Positions 1 to 9,796 of a DNA stretch of 35,503 bases are shown in pieces (position 1 is the stretch's first letter; every line of letters starts with the position of its first letter). Both the position numbers and the translations under genes were made by a program. This DNA comes from an uncultured Campylobacterales bacterium (GTDB taxonomy: Bacteria; Campylobacterota; Campylobacteria; Campylobacterales; Arcobacteraceae). The notes under the pieces were generated by a model, which saw only the letters and a list, made by a program, of their open reading frames with translations, had not been told where the DNA came from and made no database searches. The stretch covers positions 1-35,503 of the forward strand of contig CAJQLJ010000086.1 in the NCBI GenBank assembly GCA_905479135.1, in the 5' to 3' direction.

Positions 1-38
1 AGAAATGTACTAACTAAAAAGATACTATGGAGTAATAT

Positions 39-374
39 ATGACAAAAAAAGAAAGTATAAATGTCGATAAATGTCCAGTAGAAACTGCTATTGACGGTTT
101 AGCTGGAAAATGGAAAATACTCATTCTTTGGTATTTAAAAGATGAGAAAAAAAGATTTAATGAACTTCAAAAACTACTTCCTAGAACAACTCAAAAGATG
201 CTTATTCAAAAATTGAGAGAATTAGAAGAGGATAAAATTGTACATAGAGAAGTTTATCCAGTCGTACCTCCAAAAGTTGAATACTCTTTAACGGAATATG
301 GGAAAAGTTTAAAACCTATTTTAAAGCAGTTATATATTTGGGGAGATGTTCATAAAAAGATGCTAAAAAAATAG
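39..374 (+). CDS. HxlR/DUF24-family winged-helix transcriptional regulator
   Basis: ORF with typical HxlR motif CPVETAIDGLAGKWKILILWYL and winged-helix region KRFNELQKLLPRTTQKMLIQKLRELEEDKIV. Confidence 0.9.
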   Translation: MTKKESINVDKCPVETAIDGLAGKWKILILWYLKDEKKRFNELQKLLPRTTQKMLIQKLRELEEDKIVHREVYPVVPPKVEYSLTEYGKSLKPILKQLYIWGDVHKKMLKK

Positions 375-379
375 CTCAT

Positions 380-1279
380 TTATGAACTAAGTAAATCTTT
401 CAAACTATCTTTTGGATTTTTACCCTCAAGTATTAGTTTAACTTCATTTGCTATTGGTGTGTAAATATCATGCTCTTTTGAAAGTTTAGATATTGCCTCA
501 GATGTCTTCACACCTTCTGCAACTTCTCCTAATTCTTCAAGAATTTCATCTAGTTTTTTATTTTTAGCAAGACCAAGTCCAACTCTATAGTTTCTACTCA
601 TTGGAGAACTTGCTGTTAAAAATAAATCTCCAGCTCCACTTAATCCTAAGAAGGTAGATTCTTGTGCTCCGAATTTTTTACCAAATCTATACATTTCTAC
701 TAAACCTCTTGATATTAATGAAGCTTGTGCATTTTTACCAAGACTTAAACCCTCGCAAATACCACTTGCAATTGCTAATACATTTTTATAAGCACCTGCA
801 ACTTCAGCACCTATTACATCTGAACTATAATAAGTTTTTATAAAAGTAGGAAAGAAAGGACTAAACTCATCATATAACTTTTTTGAACTTGAATTTAAGA
901 CAAGAGCACAAGGTAAAGCTTTAATTACTTCTGCTGCAAATGATGGTCCAGAGATAAAACCAATATTAGATGTAGGTACATAAGTAGAATAAATTTCATT
1001 TAAAAATTCTCCTGTATTAGCTTCAATACCTTTAGATGCAACTAGTATTTTTTGATTTTTAAATATAAAATTCTCTTTTAACCATGATTTTAATTGTTGT
1101 GCAGGAATTGTGATTATTAAATAATCACAATTAAGAGCTGTTTGTAAATCAGTAAAATTTTTTATATCTCTAGGAGTTCTTGAAGTTATAAAAGTTTCTT
1201 GATTTTGAGATAAAGCAAAATGAAGTGCTTGTCCCCATTTACCAGCTCCAATTACAGCAATTGTAGGTTTCTTTGTCAT
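380..1279 (-). CDS. gpsA: NAD(P)-dependent glycerol-3-phosphate dehydrogenase
   Basis: N-terminal Rossmann motif AVIGAGKWGQALHF, SGPSFAAEV, GLSGAGDLFLT. Start placed at internal ATG (MTKKPTIAVIG) because the longer ORF start (1321) lies in the gatB terminator hairpin. Confidence 0.93.
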   Translation of the reverse strand: MTKKPTIAVIGAGKWGQALHFALSQNQETFITSRTPRDIKNFTDLQTALNCDYLIITIPAQQLKSWLKENFIFKNQKILVASKGIEANTGEFLNEIYSTYVPTSNIGFISGPSFAAEVIKALPCALVLNSSSKKLYDEFSPFFPTFIKTYYSSDVIGAEVAGAYKNVLAIASGICEGLSLGKNAQASLISRGLVEMYRFGKKFGAQESTFLGLSGAGDLFLTASSPMSRNYRVGLGLAKNKKLDEILEELGEVAEGVKTSEAISKLSKEHDIYTPIANEVKLILEGKNPKDSLKDLLSS

Positions 1280-1308
1280 TTTAAGCCTTTGATTTAGTTG
1301 ATGTTTGT

Positions 1309-1339
1309 AAATAAAACCCATTTTAAATGAGTTTTATTT
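1309..1339 (-). terminator. Hairpin terminator downstream of gatB
   Basis: Near-perfect inverted repeat AAATAAAACCCATTT (1309-1323) / AAATGAGTTTTATTT (1325-1339) just after the gatB stop, T-rich on the minus strand. Confidence 0.65.
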
Positions 1340-1343
1340 TTTG

Positions 1344-2768
1344 TTATGAAAGTCTTTGTTTTAGTAATTCATTTACTTTAGCAGGGTTTGCAGTACCTTT
1401 TGATGCTTTCATAGTTTGACCTACAAAGAATCCAAATAACTTATCTTTTCCACTCTTATATTGTTCAACTTTATCTTCATTTGCTGCAATAATTCCATCA
1501 ATAATTTCTAAAATTGCTCCATCATCTGATACTTGTTTTAATCCAAGCTTTTCAATTGCTACATCTACTTCTAGAGTATTCTGCATTAAATAATCAAGCA
1601 CTTCTTTAGCTGCTTTTCCTGATATTGTTCCATCTTCAATTCGTTTTACAACAGTAGCTAATGTTTTAGCTTGAACAGGTGAGTTTTCTAATGTAATACC
1701 ATCAATTAATCGTGACGCTAATTCAACAGTTAGCCATGTAACTGCATTTTTACCAGTAATTTCTTCATTCATCATATCATCAAAGAAGTTTGCAGTTTCA
1801 AGTGATGCAGTTATAACAGCAGCATCATATTCTTTAATTTTAAAATCTTTTACAAATCTTTCTTTTTTCTCATCTGGAAGTTCAGGGATTTGTGAATACT
1901 TTTGCATCATTTCATCACTAATAACTACTGGCAAAAGATCTGGATCTGGAAAATATCTGTAATCAGCTGCATCTTCTTTTCCTCTCATTGAACGAGTTTC
2001 TCCTGTATCTGCATCAAAAAGTCTTGTTTCTTGAACAATTTCAGTAGAATGAATACCATCTTCCCATGCTTCAATATGTCTATTAACTTCATAGTGTATT
2101 GCTTTTTCAATAAACTTAAATGAATTCATATTTTTTATTTCACATCTTGTATTTAAGTTTGTATCCCCTTTTGGACGGATAGAAACATTAACATCCGCTC
2201 TAAAAGAACCTTCTTGCATATTTGCATCACTTATTCCTAAATATCTTACAATTGAGTGAAGTTTTTTAAGATATAAAATTGCTTCTTCTGCTGTTCTCAT
2301 ATCAGGTTCTGATACGATTTCAAGAAGAGGTGTTCCTGTTCTATTTAAATCTACTAATGATTCATTTGCAGCATGTTTACTTTTACCTGCATCATTTTCT
2401 AAATGAGCTCGTGTTACTCCAATAGTTTTTTGGTTCCCATCTGGAAAGTCAATTACTATTTCACCAAGTCCAACAATAGGAACTTCAAATTGTGAAATTT
2501 GATAACCATTTGGTAAATCTGGATAAAAATAATTTTTTCTATTAAAAATAGATTTTCTATTAACCTCTGATTTAAGCGCAGTTCCTAACATAATAGATTT
2601 ATGTACAGCTTCTTTATTTAATACAGGTAGAGCTCCTGGTAATCCTAAACATGTTGGACATACATTTGTATTTGGCTCTTCTCCAAAACTTGTTGCACAA
2701 GAACAAAATAGTTTAGATTTCGTATTTAATTGAACATGAACCTCTAAACCTATAATTACTTCAAACAT
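1344..2768 (-). CDS. gatB: Asp-tRNA(Asn)/Glu-tRNA(Gln) amidotransferase subunit B
   Basis: [63 protein letters not shown] motifs. Confidence 0.97.
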   Translation of the reverse strand: MFEVIIGLEVHVQLNTKSKLFCSCATSFGEEPNTNVCPTCLGLPGALPVLNKEAVHKSIMLGTALKSEVNRKSIFNRKNYFYPDLPNGYQISQFEVPIVGLGEIVIDFPDGNQKTIGVTRAHLENDAGKSKHAANESLVDLNRTGTPLLEIVSEPDMRTAEEAILYLKKLHSIVRYLGISDANMQEGSFRADVNVSIRPKGDTNLNTRCEIKNMNSFKFIEKAIHYEVNRHIEAWEDGIHSTEIVQETRLFDADTGETRSMRGKEDAADYRYFPDPDLLPVVISDEMMQKYSQIPELPDEKKERFVKDFKIKEYDAAVITASLETANFFDDMMNEEITGKNAVTWLTVELASRLIDGITLENSPVQAKTLATVVKRIEDGTISGKAAKEVLDYLMQNTLEVDVAIEKLGLKQVSDDGAILEIIDGIIAANEDKVEQYKSGKDKLFGFFVGQTMKASKGTANPAKVNELLKQRLS

Positions 2769-2784
2769 ATATTTCCTTTCTTTC

Positions 2785-3609
2785 TTATCTTATAATTTTT
2801 ATATCAGCTGTTAACTTTTGTTTTTCAAAAAAATCTTTTAAATATTTTTTTTCTCTTAAAGACATAACTTCATTAAATATTTTATTTTTCACAATTTCAA
2901 AATCTAATGTATCTATTCCCTCTTTTTTAATTACAAAAAGAGCATTGTACATTTTATTAGAAGTGAAAATCGGAGTAAAACTATTTTCTTTAGTATTATT
3001 TAAAAGATACTGCATTTGTGGGTCTAAGTCTTTTATTTGAAGTGTCAAAGGATTTCTTTGTACATCTTGTGGAAGTAAAAGTGGACTTTTTATTGCTGAT
3101 AATAATGATGATCTTTTATTTGTTATATATTGTACTATTGACACTGTTTTTACAGTTGTATAATTATTTTTATTAGTTTCATAATGTAATAGCATATCTT
3201 CATTTGTCGCTATTTTTAATTGACCTTGAACTAGTTTTTTAATTAATTTTTGTCTAGTAACTATACTTTTAGTTTCTTTTTCAAATATAGAATAATCAGG
3301 ATACTTTTGTTTAACTATCGATTTGAAAGTAAAAACATCCATATTATTAGAACTTGCTAATTTTTCAATGTAATCATTAATATCAAAAATATCTACATTA
3401 ATATTGTATTTTTGTAGTAGTTGATCATATAAAACATTGTCAATAAGAGAACTTACTGCTTTGTTTTTATCCATATTTTCTGTAAGCATTTTTTGATCAA
3501 TATCATAGAGTGTAATTGGGTCATCATTTACAGTAATCGCAATGCCATTTATTAAACCCGCAAATGATATATTTACAGATATAAGTAATATCAAAAATAA
3601 TTTATACAT
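2785..3609 (-). CDS. Signal-peptide-bearing SurA_N-like periplasmic chaperone / PPIase-related protein
   Basis: N-terminal signal sequence followed by [20 protein letters not shown], typical of SurA-like N-terminal domains; no clear parvulin signature. Confidence 0.65.
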   Translation of the reverse strand: MYKLFLILLISVNISFAGLINGIAITVNDDPITLYDIDQKMLTENMDKNKAVSSLIDNVLYDQLLQKYNINVDIFDINDYIEKLASSNNMDVFTFKSIVKQKYPDYSIFEKETKSIVTRQKLIKKLVQGQLKIATNEDMLLHYETNKNNYTTVKTVSIVQYITNKRSSLLSAIKSPLLLPQDVQRNPLTLQIKDLDPQMQYLLNNTKENSFTPIFTSNKMYNALFVIKKEGIDTLDFEIVKNKIFNEVMSLREKKYLKDFFEKQKLTADIKIIR

Positions 3610-3628
3610 TATAATTCCTTGTCTTATT

Positions 3629-3669
3629 AAAACAGATATTTTACCTAAATAATGGTAAATATCTGTTTT
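3629..3669 (-). terminator. Strong intergenic hairpin terminator after the D-lactate dehydrogenase-like gene
   Basis: AAAACAGATATTTTACC (3629-3645) / GGTAAATATCTGTTTT (3654-3669), one bulge, U-tract on minus strand. Confidence 0.75.
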
Positions 3670-3682
3670 GACTAAAAAAGAA

Positions 3683-6523
3683 TTAATTACTTTTTGCTTT
3701 TGTACACTTATTTATAAGATAGAAAATAGAATTGTAATCTAAACCAGAATGCTCAGATAATCCTATTTCACAAGTTTTTGAAGTTGAAAATGCATATTTA
3801 GCATTTTTTATACTTTTTGGAAGATCTCTTAATGCAGATTCATTTAATTCAGGAAAGTTGAATCCTCTATCTCCTGCGAATCCACAACATTTTACATCTG
3901 CTGGAATTATTACTTCATTTGAACACATTTGTGCTAAAGTTTTGAACTTAGTTTCTAATCCCATTTTAGAAGAACTACATGTTGTATGTATTGTAATAGG
4001 TTCATTTATTGGTGTAAAGTCTAAATCATTACTTAAAAAGTCTAGAGCGAACTCTATTGGTTCATAAAGTTTTAGATCACTTTTAAACTTTTCTATCATC
4101 GTTTTAGTACATGGGCTAGTATCACACAATACGGGATACTCACCATTATTTGTAGCTTTAATTAAAGCAAGTTCAAGTTGTGATGATTTTGTAGCTCCTG
4201 CTTGAAGAAAACCTTTTGAAGAAAATGGCATTCCACAACAAAGATTTGGTAAGTTTTCAGGAAAGATAATTTGGTAACCAGCTTTTTTTAATAATTCAAC
4301 GGTTACCTCAAATAATTCTTTCTCTTCTACACTTACATCACTTAGTCCCATAGTTCTATTTATACATGATGGAAAATAAACTACTTTTTTATCTGAAACT
4401 TGTTGTTCAAATTTTGTATTTATTTTAATTGGTTTTGGCAATGTTGCATTCCATTTAGGAATTTTTCCTTTAGAAAAATCTCTCATTGTTCCAGTCACTG
4501 TTTGCATACTAGCAGTTCCTAAAAGTTTATGCACAGCATTTGCGCTACCTAAGCCAAACTTCATTCCTTTTAGTGTCATTGAAAAATTATTTGCTACAAA
4601 GTTTGCAACATTTTTTGCATTAGGGCTTAATTGTTCTGCTCTTAAATGTTTAGTTAAATTTCCTGTATCAATATTTACAGGACATGAAGATGAACATAAA
4701 GAACAAGTAGCACAAGTTTCAATTCCATCATATTGGTAAAGTTCTTTATATTCTTTTGCTTCCTCAAGTTGACCAGTTTCTTCTAGTCTTGATATTTCTC
4801 TATTTATTACAATTCTTTGTCTTGGTGTTAATGTTAGCTCATTTGATGGACACGATGGCTCACAGAATCCACACTCAATACATTTATCAATGATTTCATT
4901 ACTTGCAGGCATAGCTTTTAAGTTTTTAAGATGAGCTTCTTGATCATCATTTATTATAACACCTGGATTTAGTAATCCTTTTGGATCAAATAATTCTTTG
5001 ATCTTCTTCATCATTACATAAGCATCATGTCCCCATTCAACTTCTATAAATGCAGCCATATTTCTACCCGTTCCATGTTCTGCTTTTAAGCTACCTTGAT
5101 ATTTAACAGCAACAGAATGAACTACATCATTCATAAACGCATCATATCTTTTTATTTCACTTGGATCTGAAAAATCTTGAGTAAATACAAAGTGGAAATT
5201 TCCTTCAAGCGCATGTCCAAAGATTAAGGCTTCAGTATACTTGTGTTTTTTAAATAAACCTTGTAATTCTAAAGCAGCTTCCGCTAGATATTCAATTGGA
5301 TAAGCAACATCTTCAATAATTACTGTTGTACCAGTTTGTCTTACTGCTCCAACTGCTGGGAATAAACCTTTTCTAATTTTCCAATAAAGAGTATATTCTG
5401 TTACATCTTTTGTAAAATAGATATCTCTTTCTACATCAAATTCTGCTAGCATTTCTTCAATTTGAGCTGTTTGAATATCAAGTTGATTGTCAGAAACTGC
5501 TCTTGTTTCAATTAATAAAGCTGTAATATTTTCACCAAAATCTTTGATAAAATCAGGCATTGCAGGATCATCTTCAATACTTCTTAATCCTGCTCTATCC
5601 ATTAATTCAACTGCATCAACAATAATAGTTTTATCATCACGTGCAAGTTTTAATTTTGTAACAGCAGAACATGCTTCTTCTATATCTTTAAAGTAAATTA
5701 GTGCACTTGCTTTATCTTTTAAATCTTCAACTGTGTAGTATGTAATTTCTTCAATAAAAGCTAAAGTTCCTTCACTACCAATTATTAAGTGTTCTAATAT
5801 TTCGAATTCATCTTCAAAATCAATTAATGCATTTAATGAGTAACCACATGTATTTTTTATTTTGAACTTTCGTTCTATTTTTGCTCTTAATTCTTCATTG
5901 TTTTTCGTGCTTGTTGAGAATTCTTTTAAATCTTTTAAGAATTGTGCATGTGTTAATTTAAATGCATTTTTACTCTCTATACATGATGTATCTAATTTTG
6001 TTCCATCACCAAAAATCAATTTCATTGATTTCAAAGTTTTATATGAGTTTTGAGAAACTCCACAACACATACCTGAGGCATTATTTGCAGCAATTCCACC
6101 AATCATAGCTGCATTTATAGAAGCTGGATCAGGTCCTATTTTTTTAGAATAAGGAGCAAGTAAATTATTTACTTGTTGACCTGTTAGTGCGGGTTGTAAT
6201 GAGATATAACTTCTATCATCAGATATTTTAAAGTTTGTAAATTTTCTTGATGTAACTATTAAAATAGAATCACTAATAGCTTGACCTGAAAGAGAAGTTC
6301 CAGCAGCCCTAAATGTAACGCTTAATTCTAATTCATTTGTTAATTTAATAATATCTTGAACTTCTTGTGCATTATCAGTTTTGATAACTATTTTTGGAAT
6401 TAATCTATAAAATGAAGCATCTGTTCCATAAGCTAATGTATGTAATTTATCAGTAAAAATATTTTTTACTGAGATCTTCTTTGAGATTTGATTATAAAAA
6501 TTTAAATATTTACCATCTAACAT
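3683..6523 (-). CDS. FAD-linked oxidase with C-terminal 4Fe-4S and CCG domains; D-lactate dehydrogenase (Dld-II-like)
   Basis: FAD_binding_4 region (VTFRAAGTSLSGQAISD, GPDPASINAAMIGGIAANNASGMCCG), HGTGRNMAAFIEVEWG, two ferredoxin motifs (CIECGFCEPSCP, CATCSLCSSSCP), CCG motifs (CCGMPFSSKG, CCGFAGDRGF). Confidence 0.88.
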   Translation of the reverse strand: MLDGKYLNFYNQISKKISVKNIFTDKLHTLAYGTDASFYRLIPKIVIKTDNAQEVQDIIKLTNELELSVTFRAAGTSLSGQAISDSILIVTSRKFTNFKISDDRSYISLQPALTGQQVNNLLAPYSKKIGPDPASINAAMIGGIAANNASGMCCGVSQNSYKTLKSMKLIFGDGTKLDTSCIESKNAFKLTHAQFLKDLKEFSTSTKNNEELRAKIERKFKIKNTCGYSLNALIDFEDEFEILEHLIIGSEGTLAFIEEITYYTVEDLKDKASALIYFKDIEEACSAVTKLKLARDDKTIIVDAVELMDRAGLRSIEDDPAMPDFIKDFGENITALLIETRAVSDNQLDIQTAQIEEMLAEFDVERDIYFTKDVTEYTLYWKIRKGLFPAVGAVRQTGTTVIIEDVAYPIEYLAEAALELQGLFKKHKYTEALIFGHALEGNFHFVFTQDFSDPSEIKRYDAFMNDVVHSVAVKYQGSLKAEHGTGRNMAAFIEVEWGHDAYVMMKKIKELFDPKGLLNPGVIINDDQEAHLKNLKAMPASNEIIDKCIECGFCEPSCPSNELTLTPRQRIVINREISRLEETGQLEEAKEYKELYQYDGIETCATCSLCSSSCPVNIDTGNLTKHLRAEQLSPNAKNVANFVANNFSMTLKGMKFGLGSANAVHKLLGTASMQTVTGTMRDFSKGKIPKWNATLPKPIKINTKFEQQVSDKKVVYFPSCINRTMGLSDVSVEEKELFEVTVELLKKAGYQIIFPENLPNLCCGMPFSSKGFLQAGATKSSQLELALIKATNNGEYPVLCDTSPCTKTMIEKFKSDLKLYEPIEFALDFLSNDLDFTPINEPITIHTTCSSSKMGLETKFKTLAQMCSNEVIIPADVKCCGFAGDRGFNFPELNESALRDLPKSIKNAKYAFSTSKTCEIGLSEHSGLDYNSIFYLINKCTKAKSN

Positions 6524-6545
6524 TTTGAGCCTTTTATTTTAAATA

Positions 6546-7913
6546 TCATCCATCAGTACTTGGATTAATTCCAAAGAACTCTGGATAGAAAGCAATTAAC
6601 ATTAATACTACAATTTGAATTGCAATAAATGGTAATACACCTTTATAAATTTGTATTGTTCTAACTGTTGCTGGAACTACCCCTTTTAAGTAGAAAAGGG
6701 AGAATCCAAATGGTGGTGTTAAGAATGATGTTTGTAAGTTCATCGCAATTAAAATAGCAAACCATACAGGATTAATATCTAAGTTCATAGCAATTGGTAC
6801 AAGAATTGGAACAATAATATATGAAATTTCAACAAAATCAATAAAGAATCCTAAAATAAGAATTGCTATCATTGTAAATATAATGAATCCCCATTTTTCA
6901 TCTCCAGGTAAACTCATCATAAAATGCTCAACAATTTCATCTCCACCTGTATATGTAAATACCATAGAAAAAGCTGTTGCACCAATTAAGATTCCAAATA
7001 CCATAGAAGTAATTTTTACAGATTCTAAAGATGCTTCTTTAACCATAGAAATTGAAAATGATTTATAAACAATTGCCAATCCAATTGCTCCTAAACATCC
7101 TACTGCTGATGATTCAGTTGGCGTTGCAATACCTGCAAAAATAGAACCTAGAACTAATAAAATTAGTGTTAGTGATGGAATAATATCAATTAAAGCTCGA
7201 ACTACTTGTTTTCCTTTTGAACCTCGTGTTGGATCAGATGGAATTGCTGGAGCCATTTCTTTATTAAAAAATGATATAACAACTATATATAATATATATG
7301 CACCTACAAGTGCTAATCCTGGACCAATTGCAGCTTTGAATAAATCTCCAACAGGAACTTGAAATACATCTCCTAAGATAATTAAAACAATTGAAGGAGG
7401 AATAATCTGCCCTAATGTACCAGAAGCACAAATAGTACCACAGGCAAGAGGAGTATTATATTTGTATTTCATCATAACAGGAAGTGAAATAACTCCCATT
7501 GCAACAACAGAAGCACCAACAACACCAGTTGAAGCTGCTAATAATGCACCAACTAATACAGTTGAAATAGCAACTCCACCTCTAATTTCTCCAAATAAGA
7601 AGCCCATTGATTCTAAAAGTCTTTCAGCAAGACCAGTTTTTTGTAAAACAATTCCCATAAAAATAAACATAGGAACGGCCATAAGAATTGTATTTTGCAT
7701 AATAGACATAATTCTAAATGGCATAAAGTCAAACATAAGTAGACCTTCCTCAAAGCCCTCAACCAAACCAACTTCAAGTCCATCATCAAAACCAATCTCA
7801 ACAATACCAGCAATAATTCCAAAAAGTACTGATACGGCTGCAAAAGTAAATGCTACAGGAAAACCAAATAGTAGCATTAGTAGTGCAGCAAAAAACATTA
7901 TAATACCAACCAT
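6546..7913 (-). CDS. dctM: TRAP transporter large permease (DctM family)
   Basis: Multi-TM protein with FGFPVAFTFAAVSV and TICASGTLGQIIPPSIVLIILGD motifs; 1-nt overlap with dctQ-like gene. Confidence 0.93.
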   Translation of the reverse strand: MVGIIMFFAALLMLLFGFPVAFTFAAVSVLFGIIAGIVEIGFDDGLEVGLVEGFEEGLLMFDFMPFRIMSIMQNTILMAVPMFIFMGIVLQKTGLAERLLESMGFLFGEIRGGVAISTVLVGALLAASTGVVGASVVAMGVISLPVMMKYKYNTPLACGTICASGTLGQIIPPSIVLIILGDVFQVPVGDLFKAAIGPGLALVGAYILYIVVISFFNKEMAPAIPSDPTRGSKGKQVVRALIDIIPSLTLILLVLGSIFAGIATPTESSAVGCLGAIGLAIVYKSFSISMVKEASLESVKITSMVFGILIGATAFSMVFTYTGGDEIVEHFMMSLPGDEKWGFIIFTMIAILILGFFIDFVEISYIIVPILVPIAMNLDINPVWFAILIAMNLQTSFLTPPFGFSLFYLKGVVPATVRTIQIYKGVLPFIAIQIVVLMLIAFYPEFFGINPSTDG

Positions 7914-8503
7914 TATTTATCTCCTTTATGTAATTTTTCTTCTGATTTATGAACATCTTTTACAATAATATCAATCTCACCATTTACCATATGAGGAGCT
8001 ACAGGATGTAATCCTCTATAAACATTTAAGTTTCTTATAAAAAATCCAATTGATGTAATTATAAGTAAGAAAAAAGATATAGGAATTAGTGATTTTACTA
8101 ACCATCTATTTGTAAGTCCACCTGGATCTCCACTTTGTTCCCCTGATTGATAAGCTTCTATTACATAATCAATTGAACCAAATCCAATTAATAGAGAAAT
8201 TGGTAATATAAAAAATATAACACCAAGCATATTAATAATTGCTTTTTTCTTATCTTTTAATGTATCATAAATTAAATCTACTCTCACATGGCCATCTTCT
8301 TTTAGTGTATAAGAAATACCTAATAGAATGATAATTGAAAATAGATGCCATTCCATTTCTTGCATTGCGATACTTCCTGATCTAAAGAAATATCTCATAA
8401 CAACATCATAAAATACATTCATTATCATTAATACCATTGCAATTGCTGTAATGTAACCAATGATATCTGCAAATTTGTCAAAAACTTTTTCTAGTTTTAA
8501 CAT
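7913..8503 (-). CDS. dctQ: TRAP transporter small permease (DctQ family)
   Basis: Four-TM protein with QEMEWHLFSIIILLGISYTLKEDGHVRVDLIYD, adjacent to DctM and DctP genes. Confidence 0.9.
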   Translation of the reverse strand: MLKLEKVFDKFADIIGYITAIAMVLMIMNVFYDVVMRYFFRSGSIAMQEMEWHLFSIIILLGISYTLKEDGHVRVDLIYDTLKDKKKAIINMLGVIFFILPISLLIGFGSIDYVIEAYQSGEQSGDPGGLTNRWLVKSLIPISFFLLIITSIGFFIRNLNVYRGLHPVAPHMVNGEIDIIVKDVHKSEEKLHKGDK

Positions 8504-8606
8504 TGTAAAATCCTTTTGAAATTGTTAATAAGTCAAATAAACATAAGTTTAGTAATAAAGTTAATGATATATTTATTGGACTTATTGTTTTTATTTAATA
8601 GTAGAA

Positions 8607-8635
8607 TATTCTAACTCTAGAAAAGAGTTAGAATA
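8607..8635 (-). other. Intercistronic stem-loop between dctP and dctQM
   Basis: Perfect 12-bp stem TATTCTAACTCT (8607-8618) / AGAGTTAGAATA (8624-8635), 5-nt loop, directly 3' of the dctP stop. Confidence 0.7.
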
Positions 8636-8640
8636 ATATT

Positions 8641-9714
8641 TTATAAGTTGTCTTTTAAGTATAAGTAATCAGACATTTTAGTCCACTCTCTAGCTTTCTT
8701 TTGGTAAGCAGCTTGTGAATCTAAAACTTTTTTAAGTAAAGGTTGTCCTTTAGTTTTTTCAACTAAAAGTTCGTCATTTGCTTTTCTCATAGCATCCATA
8801 ACTTCTTTAGGGAAAGTTTTGATTTTAATATTTGGATAATCAGCTCCAATTTTAGACCAAGCTTCTGAACTCATATGATAATTTTGAATATACATATCAT
8901 ATGCAGATAATTTCATAGCTGTAACTAAGATTGTTTGTAAATCTTTTGGTAACTTATTATATTTTCTTTCATTTACTAAGAACTGTAACTCAGTTGCTGG
9001 CTCATGCCATCCTGTGTAGTAATAAGGTGCAATTTTGTTGAATCCCATTTTAATGTCCATCCCAGGTCCAACCCATTCAAGTGCATCAATAGTTCCTCTC
9101 TCAAGTGATGTGTATAATTCACCAGAAGCAATATTAGTAACTGTTAATCCTAATTTTGCCATAACTTCACCAGCAAATCCAGGGATTCTCATTTTAAGAC
9201 CTTTTAAGTCATCCACAGTATTAATTTCTTTTCTAAACCATCCACCCATTTGATTTCCAGTGTTTCCACCAGGGAATGATAATACTTTATGTTTTTTATA
9301 TGCTTCTTTCATTAAGTCCATACCACCACCGTGATAGAACCATGCATATTGTTCAGGTGTAGTCATACCAAATGGCATAGTTGTAAATGGTAAAGTATTA
9401 ATATCTTTACCTTTCCAATAATATGATGCAGAGTGACCCATATCGTACTGACCACCTTTAACCATATCTAAAATACCAAGTGCTGCTTTATGTTTATTTG
9501 AAGCATCTACTCTAATTAGTAATCTACCATCAGACATTTCTTCAACCATTTTAGACATATTTAATGGTGCATCAATAAATGGACTTAGAGTTGATCCCCA
9601 AGTAGTTGCAAGTTTCCACTTGTAAACTTTGTCTTTTGCCATTGAGGCTGTACTCAATCCTGCTAGTAAAGCAGAAGCTACAAGTAACTTAGTCGTTGTT
9701 TTTAACATCATCAT
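8641..9714 (-). CDS. dctP: TRAP transporter substrate-binding protein (DctP family; 2-oxoacid/lactate-type)
   Basis: Signal peptide then YKWKLATTWGSTLSPF, GWFRKEINTVDDLKGLKMRIPGFAGEV, LYTSLERGTIDALEWVGP. Start at 9714 supported by AAGGAG just upstream; the longer ORF start (9750) lies upstream of the putative -10 box. Confidence 0.92.
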   Translation of the reverse strand: MMMLKTTTKLLVASALLAGLSTASMAKDKVYKWKLATTWGSTLSPFIDAPLNMSKMVEEMSDGRLLIRVDASNKHKAALGILDMVKGGQYDMGHSASYYWKGKDINTLPFTTMPFGMTTPEQYAWFYHGGGMDLMKEAYKKHKVLSFPGGNTGNQMGGWFRKEINTVDDLKGLKMRIPGFAGEVMAKLGLTVTNIASGELYTSLERGTIDALEWVGPGMDIKMGFNKIAPYYYTGWHEPATELQFLVNERKYNKLPKDLQTILVTAMKLSAYDMYIQNYHMSSEAWSKIGADYPNIKIKTFPKEVMDAMRKANDELLVEKTKGQPLLKKVLDSQAAYQKKAREWTKMSDYLYLKDNL

Positions 9715-9740
9715 TTTCTCCTTAGATTTGTTATGATCTA

Positions 9741-9777
9741 ATTTTAACAACTAGAAATGATAATGATATGATATTTT
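9741..9777 (-). promoter_or_regulatory. Putative dctP promoter and regulator site (shared with lutA)
   Basis: AAAATATCATATC (9777-9765), TATCAT direct repeat 11 bp apart (9773-9768, 9762-9757), -10-like TAAAAT (9746-9741). Confidence 0.6.
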
Positions 9778-9796
9778 TTATCATATTGTATAAAGT

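Noticed and set aside
7462-7968. 168-aa plus-strand ORF antisense to dctM
   Set aside because: Exact antisense of a strongly supported membrane permease; Ser/Thr/Pro/Ile-rich composition is a by-product of the opposite-strand codons, no recognisable start context or domain.
9714-9750. Longer dctP start (MLKLDHNKSKEK...)
   Set aside because: SD AAGGAG precedes the 9714 ATG, the signal peptide begins there, and the extra 12 codons overlap the predicted promoter.
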